Positions 57,194 to 64,000 of a DNA stretch of 64,000 nucleotides are shown one piece after another (the stretch's first letter is position 1; each line of letters starts with the position of its first letter). The notes under the pieces are model-generated. The model saw nothing but the letters and a program-made list of their open reading frames with translations. It ran no database searches and was not told the origin of the DNA. Both the position numbers and the translations under genes were made by a program. The stretch is from contig CAVUIJ010000027.1 in the NCBI GenBank assembly GCA_963741505.1, positions 1-64,000 on the forward strand. Reading direction: 5' to 3'. This DNA is from JAKFWF01 sp963741505 (lineage in GTDB: Bacteria > Pseudomonadota > Alphaproteobacteria > Rhizobiales > Hyphomicrobiaceae).

Positions 57194-58156
57194 TCAAGCC
57201 GCGAGCTTCACTGCGCCTTCGCGGCTGATTCCGGCCTGGTCGAGGGCCTGCTTGATGCGGCCTATCTCGGCGACTGAGAGCTTCATCAGTGGTGGGCGGA
57301 CCACCGCCTTGTCGAGCCGACCGAGCAGCACCAGCGCCTCCTTCATGCGATTGTGCATGTCGAGGAACGGGGGTGCGTAGAACGCCTGGACGGTCGGCAC
57401 GATGCGGTCGTTGATCGCCTGCGCCGCCTTGAGATCACCCGACTGGACGGCGCGGAACAGCGCCACGTGCAGATCGGCGATGACGCTGCCAGAGCCCGAG
57501 AGCAGACCGTTGGCGCCCATCGTCAGCGACGCCATCAGCCAGGATGAGTGCGTCGTCAAGACGTTGACCGGGCGGGCGAGGTTCTGGAACGTGCGGATGT
57601 GCTTCTCATGCAGCATGGCGTCGTTCGACCAGTCCTTGATCGCCTGGATCGTCGGCACCTTGTCGAACAGCTGCAGCAGCGTGTCGAAGGGGTAGCCGAG
57701 GCCGGTGGTCATCGGGTACTGGAAGGCGATGATCGGCAAATCGGTGGCATCGGCGATGCGGCGGTAGTGCGTAATCGCCATTTCGGGACGCAGCTGGCCG
57801 CCCATCGACATCGAGTTCGGCGGGAAGACGAGCAGCGCCGACGCCCCTTCCTTGGCCGACATGGCGGCAATTCTCGCCGCCTCGATGCTGCCGTCGGCAT
57901 AGACGCCATTGATCAACGGCACCTTGTCGCCGACCTCGGCCAGCGAGGCGGCGAGCAGCTGCCGCTGTTCATCGAATGTGCAGGCGTGCACCTCTGAGGC
58001 GTGGCCGTTGACGGTGACCGCGGTCACCCCGTCGATCAGTGCGCAATCGCGCAGATGCTTGCGGGTCTGGCGCTCGTCGATGCTCATGTCCTCGTTGAAC
58101 GCGAGCAAGGTCGCCGGGATCACGCCGGCCGGTCGGAAGTTCTTGAAGCGTGGCAT
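57194..58156 (-). CDS. DapA-family (dihydrodipicolinate synthase-like) lyase
   Basis: A 320-residue class I aldolase/dehydratase. Landmarks are VIPATLLAFNEDMSIDERQT, GVTAVTVNGHASEVHACTFD, PLINGVYADGSIEAARIAAM, the Tyr in IIAFQYPMTTGLGYPFDTLL and the Schiff-base Lys in TIQAIKDWSNDAMLHE (about 167). The strict Gly-Thr-Thr-Gly-Glu of true DapA is replaced by NGHASE, so the substrate differs; catabolic relatives include hydratase-aldolases and keto-deoxy-sugar dehydratases. It lies between the SDR and the flavoprotein in the operon. Confidence 0.87.
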   Translation of the reverse strand: MPRFKNFRPAGVIPATLLAFNEDMSIDERQTRKHLRDCALIDGVTAVTVNGHASEVHACTFDEQRQLLAASLAEVGDKVPLINGVYADGSIEAARIAAMSAKEGASALLVFPPNSMSMGGQLRPEMAITHYRRIADATDLPIIAFQYPMTTGLGYPFDTLLQLFDKVPTIQAIKDWSNDAMLHEKHIRTFQNLARPVNVLTTHSSWLMASLTMGANGLLSGSGSVIADLHVALFRAVQSGDLKAAQAINDRIVPTVQAFYAPPFLDMHNRMKEALVLLGRLDKAVVRPPLMKLSVAEIGRIKQALDQAGISREGAVKLAA

Positions 58157-58180
58157 GGTTCACTCCTTCGGTTATCCAGT

Positions 58181-58951
58181 TCAATCGTTCCACAGGCCGC
58201 CGGTGACGGTCATGGTCTCACCCGTGATGTAATCGGCCTGCGACGAGGCCAGAAAGGCCACCGCCTTGGCGATATCCTCAGGCACGCCGGCACGGCGCAG
58301 CGGAATGCTCTTGGCCCGTTGCTGGGCGTCGGGCAGACCCTGCGCGGCGCGGTCGCGCTCGAACTCGTCGCGCATCCGGGTCTCGACGATCAACCCGGGC
58401 GCCACCGCGTTGACCCTGATACCATGCTCGCCGACTTCGACCGCCAACGACTGCGTCAAGGCGATTATGGCGAATTTCGAGGCACAATAGGCACCATACG
58501 ACGGCACGCCTGATTTGCCCATCCAGGAGGCGAGATTGATGACTGCACCGGTGCGGCGCTTAATCATCTGCGGCAGCACGGCGCGGGAGACGTGGAACAG
58601 CCCGTCGACGTTGACGCCGAAAACCTTGTGCCAGTCGGCTTCCGGCATTTCGAGCATCTTGCCGATCGGGCAGATGCCGGCATTGTTGACCAGGATATCG
58701 ATCGGTCCCAACTCGGCCATCAGCTTGCCGACGCCGGCCTCGACATCGCGTTTCGAGGACACGTCACCGGTGGCGACGATGATCTTGCGCCCCGGCTTGG
58801 CGATGGCGTCGGCGGTTGCGCGCGCGGCGGCGGCGTCGACATCGAGAATGCCGACATCGCAACCTTCGACGGCGAGCCGGGCCGCGATCGCCCGGCCGAT
58901 GCCGAGCGCCGCGCCTGTTACGATCGCCCTGCGTCCTTCAAGCCCGTACAT
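58181..58951 (-). CDS. Short-chain dehydrogenase/reductase
   Basis: A 256-residue classical SDR. The cofactor motif is AIVTGAALGIGRAIAARLAV with Asp in ILDVDAAAARA (NAD preference). It continues DILVNNAGICPIGKMLEMPE, the catalytic Ser in AVINLASWMGKSGVPSYG, and Tyr-x-x-x-Lys in YGAYCASKFAIIAL. It ends TGETMTVTGGLWND. It probably oxidises a pathway alcohol or hydroxyacyl intermediate. An ATG eight codons upstream is possible; MYGLEGRRA is the normal family start. Confidence 0.9.
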   Translation of the reverse strand: MYGLEGRRAIVTGAALGIGRAIAARLAVEGCDVGILDVDAAAARATADAIAKPGRKIIVATGDVSSKRDVEAGVGKLMAELGPIDILVNNAGICPIGKMLEMPEADWHKVFGVNVDGLFHVSRAVLPQMIKRRTGAVINLASWMGKSGVPSYGAYCASKFAIIALTQSLAVEVGEHGIRVNAVAPGLIVETRMRDEFERDRAAQGLPDAQQRAKSIPLRRAGVPEDIAKAVAFLASSQADYITGETMTVTGGLWND

Positions 58952-58993
58952 TGCCGTCTCCTGCCGTGCCTGCACAGTTTGCCGCCAAAGCCG

Positions 58994-60310
58994 TCACTTG
59001 CCGTACATCGCCTTGGGCGCCCAGGTCGCGATCTCAGGGAGTGTGAACAGCACGAAGAGCACCATCAGCTGGCAGACGATGAACGGGATCACGCCCCAGT
59101 ACATGTCCTTGAGCCGCATGCTCGGCGGCGCGATAGCCTTCAGATAGAAGATCGACGGCGCCATCGGCGGGGTCAGGTAGCTGGTCTGCAGCATGACCAG
59201 GAACACCACCGCGAACCAGAGCGGATCGATGCCGAAGCTCTTCACCAGCGGGAACGCGATCGGCACCACGATCAGCACGATCGAGATCAGGTCGATGATG
59301 AAGCCGAGGATGAAGGCGACGAACAGGATGATGGCGATCACCGACCACGGCGACAGCCCGAAGGCATCGAGGATGCCCTTGGTCGCGGCCATTCCGCCGG
59401 AGGCGAAGAACACCCCGGAGAACATGCTGCCGGCGAGCACGATGGCCAGGATCATCGCGGTGATCGAGACCGTCTGCAGTGCCGCCTGGTACAGCAGCTT
59501 CCAGCTCATGCGGCGATAGAGGATGGCCAGGATCATAACGCCAACCGAGCCGCAAGCGGCAGCTTCGGTCGGCGTCGCCAGTCCCATGAACAGCGTGCCA
59601 AGGACGGTGAAGATCAGGAAGCCGGGCGGCATGATCGCCGACAGCGTGAACGTCATCTTCTCGGCCAATGTGCGCTCGTCTTTGGTCGTCTCGGCCGGCG
59701 CCAGCGCCGGATTGAAGGCGCACACGATGACGATGTAGAGCATGAACAGGCTCGACATCAGCAGACCGGGAAACAGGATGCCAGCCAGCAGATCGCCGAC
59801 CGGCAGTACCGCGATCGGCGCCAGCACGACCACCGGCACCGACGGTGGAATGATGGTGCCGAGCGAGCCGCCGCCGCAGATCGTGCCGGCAACGAGCCTG
59901 TTGTCATAGCCCCGCTTCAGCATCGCCGGGATCGCCAGCATGCCGACCAGCGTTTCGGTGGCGCCGACCACGCCGCTCGCCGCGGCAAAGATCGTGCACA
60001 TCAGCAGTGCGGCGATGGCGAGACCACCGGGCAGCCGGCGCGTCCACATGTAGAGGGCGTCGAACAGCCGCTCGGCAATGCCGGCGCGCTCCAGGATCGA
60101 GCCCATGAAGATGAACAGCGGGATCGCGCCCAGCACATAGTTGGTAGCGACGTCGTCGATGCGCGAGACGAGTTGATGCACCAATGTGTCGCCGAACCGC
60201 AACAGACCGAAGCCGCAGGCCGCCAGCATCATCGCAAAGGCAACGGGAAAGCCGAGGAAGATCAGCACCATCAGTGTCGGAAACATCCACAGGACGGTCT
60301 GCTGCGTCAT
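58994..60310 (-). CDS. dctM: TRAP transporter large permease DctM
   Basis: A 438-residue, twelve-helix membrane subunit of a tripartite ATP-independent periplasmic transporter, using an ion gradient. Typical stretches are MVLIFLGFPVAFAMMLAACG, GAIPLFIFMGSILERAGIAE, AAASGVVGATETLVGMLAIP, GGGSLGTIIPPSVPVVVLAP, GLATPTEAAACGSVGVMILA and YLTPPMAPSIFYLKAI. The ATG overlaps the dctQ stop (ATGA). It probably imports a carboxylate feeding the enzymes of this operon. Confidence 0.93.
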   Translation of the reverse strand: MTQQTVLWMFPTLMVLIFLGFPVAFAMMLAACGFGLLRFGDTLVHQLVSRIDDVATNYVLGAIPLFIFMGSILERAGIAERLFDALYMWTRRLPGGLAIAALLMCTIFAAASGVVGATETLVGMLAIPAMLKRGYDNRLVAGTICGGGSLGTIIPPSVPVVVLAPIAVLPVGDLLAGILFPGLLMSSLFMLYIVIVCAFNPALAPAETTKDERTLAEKMTFTLSAIMPPGFLIFTVLGTLFMGLATPTEAAACGSVGVMILAILYRRMSWKLLYQAALQTVSITAMILAIVLAGSMFSGVFFASGGMAATKGILDAFGLSPWSVIAIILFVAFILGFIIDLISIVLIVVPIAFPLVKSFGIDPLWFAVVFLVMLQTSYLTPPMAPSIFYLKAIAPPSMRLKDMYWGVIPFIVCQLMVLFVLFTLPEIATWAPKAMYGK

Positions 60311-60819
60311 GGCTTGGCCGCCTCAGGCGTGTGGCCGAACACGACCAGCAGATTCTCGATCGTCTTGGCGAAGGTCTGCAGCGCGAACAGGGCGAAGCCG
60401 ACGACATAGAGGATGCGGTAGGGCCAGATCTTCGGGTTCCAGGCCGACAGGCCCGAGCCTTCACCGGAACGGAATGCCGCCAGCGCGTTCTGAACCAGGA
60501 CAACCACGATCCACACCATCATGGCGGTCAGCAGCGCGTAGCCGATGGCGTCGATCAGCGAGATCGCCCGCTTCGGCAGCCGGTCGTGGATGAAGTCGAC
60601 ATTGACGTGTTGACCTGCCAGCAGGGCATAGGAAATGCCGAACAGAAAGATCGAACCCATCATCATGTAGCTGACTTCGAAGGCCCAGGCGGTCGGCGCG
60701 GCAAACACATACCGGCTGATCACCTCAAACACCATGGCGAGCACCAGCGGCAGCACGATCACTGCGCCGAGGCGGCCGGACCACAATGACAGTCGGCCAA
60801 TGAAATTCACGAGCGGCAT
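60307..60819 (-). CDS. dctQ: TRAP transporter small permease DctQ
   Basis: A 170-residue protein with four membrane helices (for example SGRLGAVIVLPLVLAMVFEV and SYMMMGSIFLFGISYALLAG) and the DctQ signature HVNVDFIHDRLPKRAISLID. It pairs with DctM in the membrane. It lies 62 bases after dctP and overlaps dctM by four bases. Confidence 0.9.
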   Translation of the reverse strand: MPLVNFIGRLSLWSGRLGAVIVLPLVLAMVFEVISRYVFAAPTAWAFEVSYMMMGSIFLFGISYALLAGQHVNVDFIHDRLPKRAISLIDAIGYALLTAMMVWIVVVLVQNALAAFRSGEGSGLSAWNPKIWPYRILYVVGFALFALQTFAKTIENLLVVFGHTPEAAKP

Positions 60820-60880
60820 TGCAACCTCGAGCCTGGCGAAGGTCCGGCGACGCCTGCGGCGGCATCGCCGGCGTGGTGGT

Positions 60881-61936
60881 TCAGCGCGTGCCGGTTGCGA
60901 AGCGGAATTCGCTGATCGACTTGGCGCTCTTCATGAAACCCGCCTGGCTGTCATAGGCCTTCTTGAACCACTCGTTGGTGGCCGCCTGCTTGGCTGCCCA
61001 TTCGTTCGAGGCCTTCAGCGTGGCATCGATCAGGCTCTGGTCGACGCGAATCATCTCGACATTCGGATTGGCCTTGATCTGAGCATAGGCATCGACGTCG
61101 CTTTTCACGTAGGCAAGATAGGTGTCGAGCATGGTCATGCGGCCGGCAAGCTCGAGCAGCGCCTTGTCCTTGTCGCCGATCTTGGCCCAGACGTTCTTGT
61201 TGAACATGCACTCGTGGGCGCCGGACGGCTGATGCAGGCCGGGCGTCATGACGTACTTGGCGATCTTGTGGAAGCCTTCCGACAAATTGATGCCCGGGCC
61301 GCCCCACTCGATGGCGTCGACGACCTTGCGCTCGAGCGCGCTGAACACTTCCGAACCTGGCAGGATCACGGTCGAGGCGCCCAGCATCGGTGCGATCTCG
61401 GCCCAGGCAGCCGAGGTGCGCAGCTTGAGGCCCTTCATGTCCTCGACGGTGCGCACCGGCTTGTGGGCGTGCATGAAGAATTCGGTCTCGAGCACACCGC
61501 AAGGGACGATGACGACGTCGAACTTCTCCTTGCGCCACTGCTTCCACAGCTCGGCGCCGCCGCCATTGTAGAGCCACATCAGCGTCTCTTCCGGGTTGGG
61601 CCCAGCCGACCAGCCACCGAAGATGGCCCCGGCACGGTCGATCGCCCAGTCGTAGCCCGGCCAGTTATGGCCGGCGTCCGCCACGCCCTTTTGCACCGTC
61701 TCGGTCACTTTCAGGGCCGGACCAAGCGCGCCTGCCTGGAACACATTGATCTTGATGCGGCCATCGGTCAGCACCGCAACGGTCTCGGCGTAGCGCTTGG
61801 CGCCGACTTCCAGCCAATGGCCGCCTGCCCAAGGCGTTGCCATGTTGATCTCGACCTTGTTCTGCGCCAGCGCTGGAGCGCCGATCGCCGAGCCGACAAG
61901 TGCCGCGGCGGCGGCGATGTTTCTCAATCTCGACAT
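60881..61936 (-). CDS. dctP: TRAP transporter substrate-binding protein DctP
   Basis: A 351-residue periplasmic protein with a cleavable signal peptide (AAAAALVGSAIGAPALAQ). The DctP fold shows INMATPWAGGHWLEVGAKRY, VADAGHNWPGYDWAIDRAGA, KPVRTVEDMKGLKLRTSAAW with the ligand-binding Arg, GASTVILPGSEVFSALERKV and DAIEWGGPGINLSEGFHKIA. WGGPG suggests the mannitol/chloroaromatic or keto-acid-type branch (TAXI is excluded by the sequence). First of the three transporter genes. Confidence 0.9.
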   Translation of the reverse strand: MSRLRNIAAAAALVGSAIGAPALAQNKVEINMATPWAGGHWLEVGAKRYAETVAVLTDGRIKINVFQAGALGPALKVTETVQKGVADAGHNWPGYDWAIDRAGAIFGGWSAGPNPEETLMWLYNGGGAELWKQWRKEKFDVVIVPCGVLETEFFMHAHKPVRTVEDMKGLKLRTSAAWAEIAPMLGASTVILPGSEVFSALERKVVDAIEWGGPGINLSEGFHKIAKYVMTPGLHQPSGAHECMFNKNVWAKIGDKDKALLELAGRMTMLDTYLAYVKSDVDAYAQIKANPNVEMIRVDQSLIDATLKASNEWAAKQAATNEWFKKAYDSQAGFMKSAKSISEFRFATGTR

Positions 61937-62017
61937 GCTCGTTTCCTTTCCCCTGGTTCATCGTTGCTCGTCAATCGGGTAGACAAAGTGCGTGTGAATA
62001 ACTCAATCCGGCGACGC

Positions 62018-63529
62018 TCAGCCGGAGGGAGCGCAAAGGGCTGCATTTCGTCCCGCCAACCGGCCGGAAGTGAACGCCCAGGCGAGATGATGGCCGTGGC
62101 CCTCGAGCAGCAGGCCGCCCTGGCCGGCGGAACCGGCGGCGTAGAGACCGGCAATCGGCTTGCCGCCGGCATCGAGGACGCGGAAATCGCGGTCGATCTT
62201 GAGGCCACCCTCGCTGAACACGATCCAGGACTTCGCCGGCCCCAGCGCGTGGTACGGACCTTGCGTCAGCGGTTGGAGATCGGCAGTCGTGTGCTGGCCG
62301 TCCCGGCCTTGATTAACAGCGGCCACGGTCGCCGACAGCACCTCGGCTGCGAGCCCGAGCTTGCCCGCCAGTTCCGCCAGCGTCGGTGCGCTGGCATAGA
62401 TATCGGGCCTCGAGCGCGCATAGTCGGGCAGGTAGGCGTAACCGACGCCGGGTGCCGTCGAGATGAAGTGCGGCCAGGCGGTGAAGCGCTGCGCCACCTG
62501 CTGATCGAAGATGATGTACGCCTGCTGGTCGGGTTGTCGCCCGACATGATCCTGCGGCCGCGCGCGTTCATCGCAGAAGCGTTCGCCGCGGTTGTTGACC
62601 AGGATCGCACCCTGCTCGAACAGTCGCAGCGACGGCGCCAGGAAGGTCGTCACGAAGCCGAGCAGGAATGGCCGCAGCATCGCCTGCGGCAGCACCTTCA
62701 TGGCGATCGACAGCGAGCGGGCGAACCAGCGGCTGACCGGCAGCTTGGCAATGACGCTCGGCTTGGGCGGCGCCGTGAAGCGGATTTCGGGGCCCCACGC
62801 GAGATCGCCGTTGACGACTTGCGCGCCGACCGCTTCCGCCATCCGCTGGCCGTCGCCGGTGCTGTTCGGATTGACGCCGCCGATATCGAGCAGCGGCCCG
62901 CTCATAAAGCGCTTCTTGAACGCGGTCGGCGCCGCGCTGAAGTCGCCCGAGGCCAGGATCACACCGCGCCGGGCCATGATCCGCTCGGCCGGCCGACCGC
63001 TGTCCGAGGCGGATAATTCGACGCCCGCGATCCGGCCGGCCTGGTTGATCAGTGCCTCGACCTTGCAGCCGCTGCGGATGACCACGCCCAGCCTGCGACA
63101 GGCGCGCTCCAGGTGCCGGACAAAACCGCGCGAGTGAGGCAGGATCGCATGCAAACGCGGCTTGCTGTGCGGCGGCTCCGGCAGCGGTCCCATGAATTCG
63201 ACGCCGAGATCGTCAAGAATGGCGATCGTCTCCGGTACATTGTCGACCAGGATGCGCCGCAACTCGAGGTTATCGCGATTGGCGAGCGTGCCGGCGAACT
63301 TCGCCATGTCCTCGAAATGCGATTGCGGGTTGTCGTCGATCCCGGCCTCGCGCTGCAGCCGCGTCGAGGTCGCGCAGATCGTACCGACAGAAAGGCCGGT
63401 GGTGCCGCCGATCGCCGCCGCCTTTTCGAGAAGCACGACGGAGCGGCCATGCCGCGCCGCCGCGTAGGCGCTCATCAAGCCGGTGCCGCCGCCGCCCACG
63501 ACGACAATGTCGAACGATCCGTCAGCCAA
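62018..63529 (-). CDS. FAD-dependent dehydrogenase (fumarate reductase / 3-ketosteroid dehydrogenase-like)
   Basis: A 503-residue flavoprotein. The dinucleotide fold is FDIVVVGGGGTGLMSAYAAA, then EKAAAIGGTTGLSVGTICAT. The rest fits the fumarate-reductase/ketosteroid-dehydrogenase family: GVILASGDFSAAPTAFKKRF, GGVNPNSTGDGQRMAEAVGA, EGGLKIDRDFRVLDAGGKPI and AAGSAGQGGLLLEGHGHHLA. It lacks a signal peptide or heme domain. It should introduce or remove a double bond next to a carbonyl, complementing the enoate reductase in the same operon. Confidence 0.87.
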   Translation of the reverse strand: MADGSFDIVVVGGGGTGLMSAYAAARHGRSVVLLEKAAAIGGTTGLSVGTICATSTRLQREAGIDDNPQSHFEDMAKFAGTLANRDNLELRRILVDNVPETIAILDDLGVEFMGPLPEPPHSKPRLHAILPHSRGFVRHLERACRRLGVVIRSGCKVEALINQAGRIAGVELSASDSGRPAERIMARRGVILASGDFSAAPTAFKKRFMSGPLLDIGGVNPNSTGDGQRMAEAVGAQVVNGDLAWGPEIRFTAPPKPSVIAKLPVSRWFARSLSIAMKVLPQAMLRPFLLGFVTTFLAPSLRLFEQGAILVNNRGERFCDERARPQDHVGRQPDQQAYIIFDQQVAQRFTAWPHFISTAPGVGYAYLPDYARSRPDIYASAPTLAELAGKLGLAAEVLSATVAAVNQGRDGQHTTADLQPLTQGPYHALGPAKSWIVFSEGGLKIDRDFRVLDAGGKPIAGLYAAGSAGQGGLLLEGHGHHLAWAFTSGRLAGRNAALCAPSG

Positions 63530-63640
63530 TGCCGCCGCCCCTTACTGACATGCAGGTAAGTATGCCAATCGAACTTCCGCTGTCAATGCACTGGCACCGG
63601 CCAAGGCCGTCAATTCACGGCGTTCGTGGGATGGTTCGGG

Positions 63641-64000
63641 CTATTCCGGCGGGGCGGCGATGTTGACCGTCACGCTCTTCAGGTCGGTGAAACTGTCGAG
63701 CATGCCGTCGAGTGAGAATTCGCGACCGATGCCGCTCTGCTTGCGTCCGCCATAGGGCTGCCCGAGCGATTGCCCGGCACCCTGGTTGATCTGCACCCAG
63801 CCGGCGTCGAGCGCGTGCGCGGTACGCAAGGCGCGGCCGACGTCACGGGTCCACACGTAGCCGGCAAGCCCGTAATGGCTGTCGTTCGCCATGGCGATGA
63901 CTTCGGCCTCGTCCTCCCACGGGATGGCGACAAGCACCGGCCCGAAGATCTCCTCGCGTGCGAGCCGCCAGTCGTTCGAGGTGTCGGCAAATACGGTCGG
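63641..64000 (-). CDS. Aldehyde dehydrogenase, C-terminal part (continues beyond the window)
   Basis: The last 119 residues of an NAD(P)-dependent aldehyde dehydrogenase. Conserved pieces are LAREEIFGPVLVAIPWEDEA (the Glu-Ile-Phe-Gly-Pro-Val motif), NDSHYGLAGYVWTRDVGRAL, VQINQGAGQSLGQPYGGRKQ and SGIGREFSLDGMLDSFTDLK. The catalytic Cys and cofactor domain lie outside the window. It is upstream of the FAD dehydrogenase on the same strand, so is probably part of the same operon. Confidence 0.92.
   Translation of the reverse strand, partial: PTVFADTSNDWRLAREEIFGPVLVAIPWEDEAEVIAMANDSHYGLAGYVWTRDVGRALRTAHALDAGWVQINQGAGQSLGQPYGGRKQSGIGREFSLDGMLDSFTDLKSVTVNIAAPPE

Noticed and set aside
58592..60409. 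605-residue open frame on the plus strand opposite dctM and the SDR gene
   Set aside because: Composition is His/Gln/Arg/Asp-rich with no motif, and it lies antisense to two well-supported genes with intact family signatures.

Overview
The window is bacterial, G+C-rich (mostly well above 60 percent) and mosaic. Most of it (1-32.1 kb and 41.9-64 kb) reads as alphaproteobacterial: cckA beside recA, a FliO-like gene, a one-cysteine DksA, a sox thiosulfate-oxidation cluster, liv-type ABC and TRAP transporters, and ispA and zapA. About 9.8 kb in the middle (32.15-41.9 kb) reads as a different, probably actinobacterial, genome: a single ATP synthase operon atpZ-I-B-E-F-F'-H-A-G-D-C next to a class II fructose-bisphosphatase glpX. 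Both edges of this block cut genes in half. The left edge follows the first ten codons of pntA. The right edge removes the second half of recA. I read the block as an assembly chimera rather than a natural insertion.

Layout. 0-7.6 kb: end of an acyl-CoA synthetase, a small membrane protein, dnaX, an M20 peptidase, an HSL-type esterase, and a SLOG-domain protein followed by a patatin phospholipase (a possible nucleotide-sensing/lipase pair). 7.9-14.5 kb: ispA, a coiled-coil protein with zapA, a DUF1330 protein, a transposase remnant between small inverted repeats, an acyl-CoA synthetase and a class A penicillin-binding protein. 14.6-22.2 kb: one operon on the minus strand, acyl-CoA synthetase-livG-livH-livM-livK-livF. 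22.5-30.4 kb: divergent sox cluster. soxY-Z-B-C-D and a DUF302 gene run leftwards; soxA-X-S and a two-cysteine ArsR-type sulfur sensor run rightwards from an AT-rich palindromic control region. 30.6-32.1 kb: a secreted metallophosphoesterase and the start of pntA. 32.15-41.9 kb: the foreign atp/glpX block. 41.9-47 kb: truncated recA, a lower-G+C islet with a hicA-hicB toxin-antitoxin pair and a third small gene, then cckA. 47.2-53.5 kb: FliO-like protein, sulfatase/LTA-synthase-like membrane enzyme, DksA, a MoxR ATPase and a large membrane-anchored unknown. 53.5-64 kb: one long minus-strand catabolic operon with an aldehyde dehydrogenase, FAD dehydrogenase, TRAP transporter (dctP-Q-M), SDR, DapA-family aldolase/dehydratase, old-yellow-enzyme-type reductase, TetR regulator and ketopantoate-reductase-like enzyme.

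Sequence quality is uneven. From about 0.9 to 29.7 kb, and again through the atp block, most genes are split by many single-base indels, mainly insertions, spaced roughly 70-170 bases apart. They hit essential genes such as dnaX, atpA and atpD, so they are almost certainly sequencing errors. Each such gene is annotated once over its full span. Some patches (4.6-7.6 kb, soxZ, 30-32.1 kb) and nearly everything after 42 kb read cleanly. Coordinates of starts and stops inside noisy genes are best estimates.
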